A stretch of DNA of 64,000 nucleotides from contig NZ_KB913029.1 of NCBI RefSeq assembly GCF_000384115.1, positions 4,935,057 through 4,999,056 on the forward strand, written 5' to 3'. The stretch is from Sporichthya polymorpha DSM 43042. Lineage in GTDB: Bacteria > Actinomycetota > Actinomycetes > Sporichthyales > Sporichthyaceae. This document shows, in pieces, positions 33,240 to 42,057 of this stretch; position 1 is the stretch's first letter, and each line of letters opens with the position of its first letter. Both the position numbers and the translations under genes were made by a program. Under the pieces are notes generated by a model. That model was not told the DNA's origin and ran no database searches. It saw nothing but the letters and a program-made list of their open reading frames with translations.

Positions 33240-34528
33240 TCACATCAGGTATCGCAGGTAGAGGTACGGGACGCACATGGCGATGGTCACCGGCGCCACC
33301 ACGAGACCGTAGCGGGTGAACTCCCAGAAGCTGATGCGGTGGCCGTGCTTCGCGGCGATTCCGATCACGATGATGTTCGCCGCGGCCGCGATCGCGGTCG
33401 CGTTGCATCCCAGGTCGGCGCCGAGCGCGAAGGCCCACCACAGGACGTGCGGCTCGCCGTGCTCCACCCCGGCCTCGGCCGTCAGGCCCTCCACGACCGG
33501 CGTCATCGCCGTGACGTACGGGATGTTGTCGACCAGCGCGGAGAACACCGCCGTCGACCCGAGCAGCCCCAGCGCGGTGACGGTCAGGTCACCGCCGGAG
33601 GCCTCGATCGCGGCGTCCCCGATCCGGTCGATGACGCCCTGCTCGATCAGCGCGCCCACCATCACGAACAGGCCCATGAAGAAGACCAGGGTCCCGGTCT
33701 CGATCTCCTGGGTGGCGACCTCGGCCGACACGCCGGTCACGACCATCAGCGCCCCCGCGCCGAGCAACGCGACGACCGAGGGCTCCAGGTGCAGCGTCGT
33801 GTGCAGGACGAAGGCGGCCATCACGCCGGACACGACGACGAGACACGTGATCAGCAGCCTGCGGTCGAGGATCTCGGCCTTGGGGTCGAGCTCGAGGACG
33901 GCCGCCGCCCGCACCGGGTCGTACACGAACGCCGCGCGGAACAGCACACGGGCCATCAGCAGGAAGGCGATCATCACGGGCACCACGACCGGCGCCATGT
34001 GCACGAGGAAGTCGTTGAAGGAGAGCCCGGCCCGGCCCGCGATGATGATGTTCGGCGGGTCGCCGATCAGCGTGGCCGTGCCGCCGATGTTCGAGGCCAT
34101 GGCGACCGCGATCAGGTAGGGCACCGGTGCCAGCCGAGGCGGGCGCACACCGAGAGCGTCACCGGCGCGATGAGGACGACGGTCGTGACGTTGTCGAGCA
34201 ACGCGGACAGCATCGCGGGGACGACGCAGATCGTCACCAGAAAGCGGTAGGGCCGCCCTTTCGAGCTGCGGGCCGCCCAGATCGCGAGGTACTCGAAGAC
34301 CCCGGTCGGGCGCAGAATGCCGACGATCACCATCATCCCGAGCAGCAGGAAGATGACGTTCCAGTCGATGCCGGTGTGATGGGCGAAGAACGCGGCGTCC
34401 GCGTCGGTCAGCCCGGTCGCGAGCATCAGGCCCGCGCCACCGAGCGCGGTCGCGACGCGCGAGATCTTCTCGGTGGCGATCAACGCGTACGCGCCGAGGA
34501 AGATGGCCACCGCCAGGATCTCGCTCAC
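33240..34528 (-). pseudogene. SLC13/ArsB-NhaD-type permease split by a 1-nt frameshift
   Basis: One permease gene read in two frames. The 5' part, GTG 34528 to the stop at 34112, encodes EILAVAIFLGAYALIATEK to APVTLSVCARLG, then ends after a short wrong tail. The 3' part continues in the next frame as LAPVPYLIAVAMASNIGGTA, GDPPNIIIAGRAGL and the rest, ending at 33240. Restoring one base between 34133 and 34134 joins the frames into about 425 aa, the normal family length, with the conserved two-half symmetry. GTG 34528 has GGAG about 5 nt upstream and overlaps the antiporter stop by 4 nt. It is either a real loss of function or a sequencing error. Confidence 0.85.
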
Positions 34529-36012
34529 CGGGACTCCAGCCAGCCGGCGAGACGTCCCGATCTCCCTACTGCGCGCAACCTCTGCTCCGTCTCCGCGCGC
34601 ACCGCGCGGGTCGTGACGATCAACAACTGGTCCCCGACCCGCAGCACCGTGTGCGCGTCGGGAACGTCGGGACGGCCGTCCCGGACGATCAGCACCAACG
34701 CCGCCCCGCGTGGCAGGCGCAGGTCGGCCGTCCACACGCCGGCGAGCCGCGAACCGCGGGGCACCTCGACCTCGAGGATGTCGGCGCGCAACTCGTCCAG
34801 CGGCGCGGACTCGATCGCGATCTCGTGCGTCGGGACCTCGGCCGTCACCCCGGTCGTCCGGGCGGCCCAGGGCAGCACCGGACCCTGCAGCAGCACGAAC
34901 ACCACGACCAGCAGGAAGACGATGTCGAAGATCCGCTCCGACCCGGCCACCCCGGCGGCCACGGGCACCGTGGTGAGCACGATGGGCACGGCACCGCGCA
35001 GCCCGGCCCAGGACACGAAGGCGGTCTCCCGCCAGGTCAGGCCCAGCGGCCGTCCGAGGAGCACCACGGAGAGCGGACGGGCGACGAACGTCAGCACGAG
35101 GCCGGCGACGAGCGCCGACCCGAGGGCGTCCGGGAGCCGGGACGGGTCCGCGAGCAGGCCGAGCAGCACGAACAGCCCGATCTGGGCCAGGCTCGCGCTC
35201 CCCTCGGAGAACGCCAGCGTCGCGCGGTGGTGGGGCAGCGTGCTGTTGCCGAGGAGGATTCCCGCGAGGTAGACGGCGATGATGCCGCTGGCCCCGGCCA
35301 CCGAGGCCGTCGCGTACGCGAGCAGCAGGATCGACAGCGTCGCGAGGGGATACAGACCGGCGGTCGGCAGGGCCGCCCGGGCCAGCACCCAGTGGCCGGC
35401 CCGCGCGACCGCAAGACCGATCGCCGCCCCGAACACGAGCTGGTAGAGCACCTGCCCGCCGATGCTCCAGGCCGTCGCGCCGTCCCAGGCGTCCGAGGCG
35501 AGCAGCATCACGAGCACGACGACGGGCGCGTCGTTCAGGCCGGACTCGGCCTCCACGACGGCTCTCACCCGCTCCTGGAGCGGCAGCCGCCGCAGCACCG
35601 CGAACACCGCGGCCGCGTCGGTGGAGGACACGATCGCCCCCAGCAGCAGGGCGGTGCGCGCGTCCATGTCGAGGAGCCAGTACGCCCCCGCGGCGGTCAC
35701 GGCCACCGAGATCGCGACGCCGACCGTCGCGAGGACCAGTGCGAGCACCCCGACCGGGCGGAACGTGTCCAGTCGGGTCGTCAGCCCGCCGTCGCCGAGG
35801 ATCAGCGCCAGCGCGATCAGCGCCAGGTTCTGCGCGAGCTGGAAGTCGTCGAATTCGACGCCGAGCCCGTCCTCGCCGATGGCCAGCCCGAGCGCCAGGT
35901 AGAGCAACAGCGTCGGGAGTCCGGAACGGGTGGTCAGCCGAACGGCGAGGACCGCCAGCAGGACGACGCCACACCCCGCCACGAGCAGAACGTTCAGGTC
36001 TTGCGGATCCAC
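34525..36012 (-). CDS. Potassium/proton antiporter (CPA1/NhaP2-type)
   Basis: Cation/proton antiporter of 495 aa with about 12-13 membrane helices. Conserved elements are LYLALGLAIGEDGLG, ATVGVAISVAV, the ion-binding region GAIVSSTDAAAVFAVLRR, EAESGLNDAPVVVLV (the family ND pair) and VSWAGLRGAVPIVL. A cytoplasmic TrkA-C-like domain closes the protein (about 405-485: VEVPRGSRLAG, LVLIVRDGRPDVPDA, LRVGDQLLIVT). The GTG at 36012 is 5 nt after the SPFH stop; the frame is open upstream without homology. Part of the SPFH-antiporter-permease-SecDF operon. Confidence 0.92.
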   Translation of the reverse strand: MDPQDLNVLLVAGCGVVLLAVLAVRLTTRSGLPTLLLYLALGLAIGEDGLGVEFDDFQLAQNLALIALALILGDGGLTTRLDTFRPVGVLALVLATVGVAISVAVTAAGAYWLLDMDARTALLLGAIVSSTDAAAVFAVLRRLPLQERVRAVVEAESGLNDAPVVVLVMLLASDAWDGATAWSIGGQVLYQLVFGAAIGLAVARAGHWVLARAALPTAGLYPLATLSILLLAYATASVAGASGIIAVYLAGILLGNSTLPHHRATLAFSEGSASLAQIGLFVLLGLLADPSRLPDALGSALVAGLVLTFVARPLSVVLLGRPLGLTWRETAFVSWAGLRGAVPIVLTTVPVAAGVAGSERIFDIVFLLVVVFVLLQGPVLPWAARTTGVTAEVPTHEIAIESAPLDELRADILEVEVPRGSRLAGVWTADLRLPRGAALVLIVRDGRPDVPDAHTVLRVGDQLLIVTTRAVRAETEQRLRAVGRSGRLAGWLESR

Positions 36013-36017
36013 CGGCG

Positions 36018-36539
36018 TCAGTCGGACGGGGGCCGACGGTCGGCCCAGGCCAGGAGTTCGGGGGTCAGGTTCAGCTCGATCGCGTCCACGACGAGGGTGT
36101 CGAGCTCCAGGCCGAGTGCGCGCAGCTCCGGCGTGACCGCCGCGGCCGCGCGGTCGCGCACCGAGTCGCGCCGCCGCGCCAGGTCGGCCAGCCACGAGTG
36201 GACCGCCGCCTCGGCGAGCGCACCCTCCAGCACCTGTCCGGCGCGGTGCCGGGTCTCACTCGCCGTCGCGCGCACCGGGTCGACGACCTGCAGGTGCGCG
36301 GCGCCCTCGATCCGGACGTCGACGCCGTCGGCCGTGCGGGCCGGGACGACGAGCGGGGTGACGTCGAAGTGCACCGGGACGCGGACGGCCTCGTCCAGCC
36401 CGGGCAGGACCATCAGCAGCCCGCGCCGGCGGGTCCGCGCGGGGCTCCCGCGCCGGCGGACGACCACGACCTCCCCCGGCCCCACGGCGCGCAGCATCGA
36501 GGCGGCACCGACCGCAAGGGTCAGCACCGCCACCAGCAC
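36018..36539 (-). CDS. SPFH/band-7 domain membrane protein
   Basis: Protein of 173 aa: one N-terminal membrane helix (about 1-20, LVAVLTLAVGAASM) followed by an SPFH domain with VGPGEVVVVRRRG, GLLMVLPGLDEAVRVPV, and DGVDVRIEGAAHLQVVDPV. It is short compared with stomatin-type proteins, because the C-terminal coiled coil is missing after LALTP-type end LNLTPELLAWADRRP. GTG 36539 is chosen because a GGAGGG lies 9 nt upstream; the frame extends to 36953 without homology. First gene of the ion-transport/secDF operon; SPFH proteins can scaffold membrane complexes. Confidence 0.8.
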   Translation of the reverse strand: MLVAVLTLAVGAASMLRAVGPGEVVVVRRRGSPARTRRRGLLMVLPGLDEAVRVPVHFDVTPLVVPARTADGVDVRIEGAAHLQVVDPVRATASETRHRAGQVLEGALAEAAVHSWLADLARRRDSVRDRAAAAVTPELRALGLELDTLVVDAIELNLTPELLAWADRRPPSD

Positions 36540-36649
36540 GACCGTGGTCCCTCCGGGAACGGCGAGCCTCCCTCTGACGTACGCCTCGTGGCGTACTCCT
36601 ACGGTCGGCGCGCCGGGCCCGCGGCGGTATCCGTGCTGGACCCCATCTC

Positions 36650-37777
36650 TCAGCCGTCGAACAGCTCCAGGAGGCGGCGAGCCTGCAGGTCCCAGCCCCA
36701 CTCCTCGACGGCCCAGGCGCGCCCGGCCGCCCCCAGCGCCGTGGCGGCGGCCGGGTCGGCGAGCAGGTCGCCCACGGTCCGGGCGACCGCGGCCACTGAG
36801 CGGCCGTCCACCACGTGCCCGGTGCGGCCCGGCAGGACGGCGTCCGGGGCGCCGCCGGAGTCGCCGACGACGACGGGCAGGCCGGTCGCCGACGCCTCCA
36901 GGTAGACCATGCCGAGGCCCTCCACGTCGAGGCCGCGGCGCCGGGTGCGGCACGGCATCGCGAACACGTCACCGGCCGCGTAGTACGAGGGCAGGTCGGC
37001 GGCGGGGACGCCGCCGGGAAACACCACGTGCTCGGCGACGCCGGTGCGCGCGGCGAGGGTCCGCAGGTGCTCGTCGTCCGGGCCCGACCCGACCAGCAGC
37101 AGCGTCGCGCCCGGCACGCGAGCCCGGATCGCGGGCAGGGCGGCGATGAGCGTGTCCTGGCCTTTGCGCCGCACCAGCCGCGAGACGCAGACGACGACGG
37201 GCCGGTCCCCCAGCCCGAGTTCGGCCCGGCGCTCGACGCGCTTGGTGCCGGGCACGAACAGGTCGGTGTCGACGCCGGGGTGCAGGCGCACGAGTTTGCT
37301 TCGGTCGGCGGGCCGCAGGACCCGCGAGATGTGCGTGCGCGTGTAGTCGCCGAGGTAGGTCAGAACATCGACCGCCGCGCCCACCCGGCGGACCGCCGTC
37401 CGGCCCCCGGGCACGAGTGCCCAGCCCGCCTCGTGGCCGTGGGTGATGCCGACCGACCGGCGGACGCCGACCTCGCGCAGCCCCGGCGCCAGCAGGCCCA
37501 GCGGCGCGGCCGCGCCGAACAGCACGCGGTCGCAGCCGTACCGGCGGGCGATCTCGCGGGCCCGGCGCGCCACGGTCGGGACCGGCAGCATCAGGGAGCG
37601 CGGGTGGCGCACCACCGGGTACGGCTCCCCCGCGTCGTAGGCCGCGGCGCCCTCCCAGGCCGGTGCGTACACGACGACCTCGTCCGGCGGCAGCCGGCGC
37701 ACGAGGGCCTCGACGAAGGACTGGATTCCGCCCGCCCGCGGCGGATAGTCGTTGGTGACGACCAGGATCCGCGGCAT
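36650..37777 (-). CDS. pimB: GT4 mannosyltransferase (PimB'-like)
   Basis: Cytoplasmic retaining glycosyltransferase of 375 aa, GT-B fold. The N-terminal domain has ILVVTNDYPPRAGGIQSFVE, the hinge has HPGVDTDLFVPG, and the C-terminal donor domain has VVCVSRLVRRKGQDTLI, GSGPDDEHL, and the EX7E-type element EGLGMVYLEASATGLPVV (the two Glu residues 7 apart). Sequence and synteny match PimB', the GDP-mannose-dependent enzyme that adds the second mannose in phosphatidylinositol mannoside synthesis. The ATG start is clear at 37777. PimB' would act together with the acyltransferase and lipid genes nearby. Confidence 0.88.
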   Translation of the reverse strand: MPRILVVTNDYPPRAGGIQSFVEALVRRLPPDEVVVYAPAWEGAAAYDAGEPYPVVRHPRSLMLPVPTVARRAREIARRYGCDRVLFGAAAPLGLLAPGLREVGVRRSVGITHGHEAGWALVPGGRTAVRRVGAAVDVLTYLGDYTRTHISRVLRPADRSKLVRLHPGVDTDLFVPGTKRVERRAELGLGDRPVVVCVSRLVRRKGQDTLIAALPAIRARVPGATLLLVGSGPDDEHLRTLAARTGVAEHVVFPGGVPAADLPSYYAAGDVFAMPCRTRRRGLDVEGLGMVYLEASATGLPVVVGDSGGAPDAVLPGRTGHVVDGRSVAAVARTVGDLLADPAAATALGAAGRAWAVEEWGWDLQARRLLELFDG

Positions 37778-37800
37778 CGCGGCAGTTTCTCAGCCGCGGG

Positions 37801-39120
37801 TCAGCGACGCGGAATCGGGACGTCGGCCTGGTCGGGCGGCTCGGGGACGCCGTGCAGACGGGCCCAGGTCCGGGCGTTCGCGATGCGCGTCGGCCCGGTC
37901 GGGTGGGTGGAGCGCAGGAACGTCACGATCCACGGCGGGTCGACGTCGCCGAGGTTCGCCGCGGAGAGCCGACGCTGCATCGCGATCAACGTCGCCGGGT
38001 CGCGGGTCAGGTTCAGGGCGTGGACGTCGGCGCGGGCCTCGACCTTGCGACTGACCGCCAGCCCCACCGGGGTCGACACCGCCACGACGACCGCGACGAC
38101 GGCGAGCACCAGCGCCAGGGACGCCGGGTCCGCGGGGTCGTCCACCCCGGCCCGCCGACGCAGCCACGGCGAGGAGACGGCCAGGTACAGCGCGCAGACG
38201 CCGGTCGCCGCCCCGAGGGCGCCGACCAGGGTCCCGTCGAGAACGTCGTTGTCCTTCACGTGCCCGAACTCGTGGGCGACGATCTGGCGGATCTCCGCCG
38301 GCGGGAGCTTGTCCACCGTCGTGTCGTAGAGGACGACCCGGCGACTGGAGCCGATGCCGGAGACGTAGGCGTTGAGCCGCGTCGACCGCTTCGACTCGTC
38401 CGCGACGAGGACGTCGTCGACCTCGACCCCGTCCTGCGCCGCCATCGCGAGCACCGAGGACCGCAGGTCGCCCGCGGGGAGTGAGGAGAAGTCGTGAAAA
38501 GCCGGCTCGACGACCAGCGGATAGACGAACGAGGACGCGACGACCAGCACGGCGCCGCCCGCCGCCCCGGGCGCCCACCAGCGCCGGGGGAAGCGGCGCA
38601 TCAGCACGTAGAGCACGCTCAGGCCGATCAGCGTCATCGCGGCGAGCAGCCCGTAGGACTTCGCGGTGTCGAGCGCGTAGTCGCCCCACCCGCGCACGAT
38701 CAGCCCGTAGTCGCGCTGGATGTTCTCCCGCCAGATCGACAGCGGGAGCGCGGCGACGAAGGGGATCGCGACGGCGGCGAGGGTGCCGAGGACGAGCGTG
38801 GCGACCGCCCCGCCACCGAACGGCCGGGCCACGGCACGCGCGATCCGCGTCCCGATCGCGGTGAGGCCGAGCACGACGGTCACGAGCAGCGTCACGAACG
38901 TCCCGCCGAGCACGGCCGGCCAGAGCCAGCGGTGGTACCGGTCCTCGAGCGCGATGTCCGCCGGGGCGTAGTCGCGCGTCGCGTCCACCGGCACCCGGCC
39001 CCCGGGCGGCTCCGGGAGCGTCTCCCACGGCGTCGTCGTGACGATGACCGCGAGCAGCGCGACGAGCAGGACGACGAACGCGATCAGCGCCGGACGGCGG
39101 GGGTCGGACTTCTGAGACAC
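37801..39120 (-). CDS. M48-family membrane metallopeptidase
   Basis: Zinc metallopeptidase of 439 aa with at least five hydrophobic segments. An N-terminal membrane region (LIAFVVLLVALLAVIV) is followed by four further helices. The catalytic motif is IVAHEFGHVKDND (HExxH) at about residues 278-290; KVEARADVHAL supplies the third ligand Glu. It resembles the Ste24/CAAX-protease branch of M48. GTG 39120 starts 2 nt after the preceding stop, so it is coupled to the upstream gene. Substrates are not known. Confidence 0.92.
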   Translation of the reverse strand: MSQKSDPRRPALIAFVVLLVALLAVIVTTTPWETLPEPPGGRVPVDATRDYAPADIALEDRYHRWLWPAVLGGTFVTLLVTVVLGLTAIGTRIARAVARPFGGGAVATLVLGTLAAVAIPFVAALPLSIWRENIQRDYGLIVRGWGDYALDTAKSYGLLAAMTLIGLSVLYVLMRRFPRRWWAPGAAGGAVLVVASSFVYPLVVEPAFHDFSSLPAGDLRSSVLAMAAQDGVEVDDVLVADESKRSTRLNAYVSGIGSSRRVVLYDTTVDKLPPAEIRQIVAHEFGHVKDNDVLDGTLVGALGAATGVCALYLAVSSPWLRRRAGVDDPADPASLALVLAVVAVVVAVSTPVGLAVSRKVEARADVHALNLTRDPATLIAMQRRLSAANLGDVDPPWIVTFLRSTHPTGPTRIANARTWARLHGVPEPPDQADVPIPRR

Positions 39121-39122
39121 CG

Positions 39123-40514
39123 TCAGGTCAGCGTCTCGTCCAGGTATTCGCGCCAGTCCACGGTGAACTCGGCGAGCGTCGTGCCGAGCACGCTCGTGAA
39201 CGCCTCTTCCACCGACGCGGCGCTCCCGCCGGGCGCGCCGGCGGTGCGGACCAGCTGGAGCAGCGCGTCCTGCCCGTGCTGCTCGGCGATCATGCGGCAG
39301 GCCAGCCAGGCCATCTCGTACGCCTGGGGCAGCTTGGGGTTGGTGGTGTCGAAGTCGGAGTCCGACGGCAGGGTCCTCGGCTTCAGCCCGTTGCGCAGGT
39401 CGTCGACGAGTTCCTGAGCGATGAACTGCACGGACAGGCCGCTGGTGCGGTAGCCGATGTAGTCGGCGAAGCCCTCGGCCAGCCACATCGGGGTCCACTC
39501 CTGCGTCGCGGAGCGGACGGCGACGTGAGTGATCTCGTGGATCATGATGACCCGCTTGCCGACCTCCGACAGGTCCGCGTACGCCCGCGGGTTGATGACG
39601 ACCCGCTCCGCCGCCGCGCTCTCCTCCGCGACCCCGAGCTCGCCGCGCGTGATCGCGGCCAGCTGGGCGTAGTTCGACGCCTTGCCGCCCAGCAGGTCGG
39701 CCATCTCCTGCTCGGTGCGGGTGACGAGCACGAGCACCTTGCGCGGCCAGCGCTTGCCCCAGACCTCGTCGACGCGCGGGACCGCGGCGTCGACCTCCTC
39801 CGCGATCGGGGCGAGCACGTCGTCGTCGGGCAGCCCGAGGACGAGGGCGTGGTCGCTGCGGAAGGCGTTGACGCGCCCGACGTCCCACAGCTGCTGGTTG
39901 CCGCGACCCGGCGCCACCCAGCGGCCGCTGACGTACCAGCGACCCTCGCGCGGGGTGAAGGTCAGCACCTCGTCGTGGACGGCGTCGGCGTTGTCGTAGC
40001 CGTCGACCCGCAGCGCGACCGCGACGAACCGGCCGAAGCTGTCCGGACCGGCGGTCGCGGCCTTCGCGGCGGCCGCGGCCGGCAGGCGGGCGTCCTCGCG
40101 CGGCGCGAGCTGGTAACGCCAACTCGTGACCGGCACCTCGGCGAGGTTGTCGAACCAGGTCGCCTGCGCGCGGCGCAGCTCGGCGTCCTGCGGGTCGACG
40201 GTCGCGAGGAAGTCCGAGCGGTTCTTGGCGAGCAGGGCCTCGGCCCGGCGCTGCAGCAGCTCGGCGACGGTGTCCTCCGAGCCGTCCCCCGCGCGGGCGA
40301 CGCCGCCCTGCTCGACCACCGGGGAGGCGTTGCGGTCGTCGCCGAAGGCGTCGGCGAACGGCCCCCGGTCGGTGATCGCGAACCCGATCGCCACGGCGGC
40401 GGCCACCACCGACACCACGACGCCCGCCGCCAGGCTGCCGCGGCGCGGCAACGGCCGAACCTGCTCAGGCCGCGGCGGCCACGGAGACGGCGGGGTCGTC
40501 GACATTGCGGGCAT
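39123..40514 (-). CDS. Gluzincin-like membrane-anchored metalloprotease (hypothetical)
   Basis: Protein of 463 aa with a Pro-rich cytoplasmic start, one membrane helix (about 29-50) and an extracytoplasmic region. The C-terminal third contains MIHEITHVAVRSATQ (HExxH) and, 19 residues after the second His, LAEGFADYIGY, which supplies a Glu as in gluzincins. The middle region has an EDTVAELLQRRAEALLAK helix and an NTF2-like layout. No inhibitor or partner is known. The start is uncertain between ATG 40514 and ATG 40505, with no strong ribosome site. It precedes the M48 gene by 2 nt, so two metalloproteases are coupled. Confidence 0.85.
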   Translation of the reverse strand: MPAMSTTPPSPWPPRPEQVRPLPRRGSLAAGVVVSVVAAAVAIGFAITDRGPFADAFGDDRNASPVVEQGGVARAGDGSEDTVAELLQRRAEALLAKNRSDFLATVDPQDAELRRAQATWFDNLAEVPVTSWRYQLAPREDARLPAAAAAKAATAGPDSFGRFVAVALRVDGYDNADAVHDEVLTFTPREGRWYVSGRWVAPGRGNQQLWDVGRVNAFRSDHALVLGLPDDDVLAPIAEEVDAAVPRVDEVWGKRWPRKVLVLVTRTEQEMADLLGGKASNYAQLAAITRGELGVAEESAAAERVVINPRAYADLSEVGKRVIMIHEITHVAVRSATQEWTPMWLAEGFADYIGYRTSGLSVQFIAQELVDDLRNGLKPRTLPSDSDFDTTNPKLPQAYEMAWLACRMIAEQHGQDALLQLVRTAGAPGGSAASVEEAFTSVLGTTLAEFTVDWREYLDETLT

Positions 40515-40571
40515 CGTACGGGGACCGTCCCGCGCAGGTCAGGCGTCGAGAGGGAATCGAGACGTGCCGGA

Positions 40572-41576
40572 TTACGGGCGCGTCGCCCCGGCGTACGGCA
40601 TCTGCGAGATCGGGGCGATCTCGACCCGGCGGCCCGGGTTCGGCGCATGGACCATGCGGCCGTTGCCGAGGTAGATGCCGACGTGGCTGATCGGGCTGTA
40701 GAAGTACACGAGGTCGCCGGGCTCGAGCTCCGAGCGCGGGATCTTGTCCCCGGTCGCGAACTGCATCCGCGAGGAGTGCGGCAGCGAGACGCCGGCCTTG
40801 CTCCAGGCGGCCATCGTCAGGCCGGAGCAGTCCCAGCCGTCCGGGCCGGAGGCGCCCCACACGTAGCGGTCGCCGATCTGCGCCAGCGCGAACTCGATCG
40901 CCTTCGCGGCGCGCGGGTTCGGCAGCGGGAGGTTCTTGAGCAGGTTGCGCGAGTTGCCGTCGCGGGAGGCGCGGTCGAAGCGCTCGCGCTCCTTGGCCTC
41001 GAGGCGGTTGAGCACCTCACGCGCGGCGCGGAGGTTCTTCTCGACCTCGGCCTTCTCGGCGGCGAGCGCCTTGCGCTGCGCCTCGACGACCGCCAGCTGC
41101 TGGGCGGCGGCGGTCTGGTTGGCCTGGAGCTCGCGGCGCGCCTCGACGACCTTGCGGAGGGCGCCGGCCTCGCGCGAGGACAGGGCGTCCAGGCTCGCGG
41201 CGCGGGCGATGAAGGCTTCCGGGTCGTCCGAGAACACGAGCTGGAGGGTCTGGTCCATGCCGCCGTTGCGGTAGGCGTTCGCGGCGAAGGCGCCGACGGT
41301 GCGCTGCAGGTCGGCGACGGTCGCCTGCTGGGCCGAGGCCTCCTTCTGCGCGCGGGCGAACTTCCGCTCCGCGTCACGCAGGGCCATCCGGGCCTCGTTG
41401 TAACGCTCCGTGGCCTGCTCTGCCTTGTGGTACAGCGTCTCGACCTGCCGGCGAGCCTCGTCGACATCCAGGCGGGGCGCGGCGCTGACGGAGCCCTGCA
41501 CGCTTGCGGCGAGGGCGAAGGCCGCGCAGACGGCGACCAGGCCACGAACGGGTCGAGCGGAACGGAGGTGGGGCAC
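40572..41576 (-). CDS. NlpC/P60 peptidoglycan endopeptidase
   Basis: Secreted cell-wall hydrolase of 334 aa. A signal peptide (about 12-33: VRGLVAVCAAFALAASVQGSVSA is split by the hydrophobic core) is followed by two long coiled-coil helices (about 37-205, RipA-like inhibitory or positioning region) and a C40 domain. The catalytic Cys250 lies in GWDCSGLT, the His in SPISHVGIYLGNG and the third residue in MVHAPNPG. The GTG start has AAGGAG 9 nt upstream and lies directly behind a ydaO-type riboswitch. Mycobacterial homologue by synteny would be Rv2190c. Confidence 0.94.
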   Translation of the reverse strand: MPHLRSARPVRGLVAVCAAFALAASVQGSVSAAPRLDVDEARRQVETLYHKAEQATERYNEARMALRDAERKFARAQKEASAQQATVADLQRTVGAFAANAYRNGGMDQTLQLVFSDDPEAFIARAASLDALSSREAGALRKVVEARRELQANQTAAAQQLAVVEAQRKALAAEKAEVEKNLRAAREVLNRLEAKERERFDRASRDGNSRNLLKNLPLPNPRAAKAIEFALAQIGDRYVWGASGPDGWDCSGLTMAAWSKAGVSLPHSSRMQFATGDKIPRSELEPGDLVYFYSPISHVGIYLGNGRMVHAPNPGRRVEIAPISQMPYAGATRP

Positions 41577-41598
41577 GCGGACGAGCTCCTTCTTCGGG

Positions 41599-41760
41599 CC
41601 GCCTACCGGGTTAGCTGACGGGTTCGGGCCCAGAAGCTGCCCTACGGTGCAGCCCCGCGACCTGCGGGTTTGCACCGACTCACCCCAGGTGGAGGTGGGT
41701 CCCCGGTTCCGGTTCCGCATCGCCCCTGGTGGGGAGACGACCCGGTTCCGAATTCGGCGG
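41599..41760 (-). ncRNA. ydaO/yuaA-type c-di-AMP riboswitch
   Basis: On the minus strand the leader contains the conserved parts of the ydaO class in order: ACCGGGGACCCA (5' core), TGGGGTGAGTCGGTGC, the GTAGGGCAGCTTCTGG region, and the strongly diagnostic CCCGAACCCGTCAGCTAACC followed by GGTAGGCGG that closes the P1 stem with CCGCC at the 5' end. The element ends 23 nt before the NlpC/P60 start. In actinobacteria this class senses c-di-AMP and normally switches off genes for cell-wall hydrolases such as Rpf and NlpC/P60 proteins. Confidence 0.88.
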
Positions 41761-41815
41761 TGGTGGGCGCCCCCACCCCGGCGGGGCGGTGTCGGAGCAC
41801 TCACCAGATGAAGAA

Positions 41816-41844
41816 AACATAACGAGGCCCCCGGGGCGGGTCGA
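41816..41844 (-). promoter_or_regulatory. Candidate promoter of the riboswitch/NlpC transcript
   Basis: On the minus strand TCGACC (41839-41844) and TATGTT (41816-41821) are separated by exactly 17 nt. Start would be near 41809, giving a leader of about 230 nt that contains the whole riboswitch. Confidence 0.55.
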
Positions 41845-42057
41845 CCGACACCGCGTCGTTTTCCCCGCCCCTTGACCTGGTCTTGGCAGAGGCGGGATGT
41901 CGGAATTGCCCAGGTCATCCCGGGTCCGCCCGCTCCGTGTGCAGGTGTCCTCACGGCCTGTCACGGGGCGTATTTGTGGCCTACATCGCATTTTCGCCCG
42001 GGCGTGGCGTTGGGCCATGTGGGTTTCGGGACGAATCAGGCACTCCACCGGAAGCGG

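Larger units (their letters stand above)
41577..42057. other. Long leader region with riboswitch and promoter
   Basis: 480 bp without a gene. From the NlpC/P60 start backwards: ribosome site, ydaO riboswitch (41599-41760), a candidate promoter at 41816-41844 and then about 210 bp in which no feature was recognised before the small cysteine-rich gene. Confidence 0.7.
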
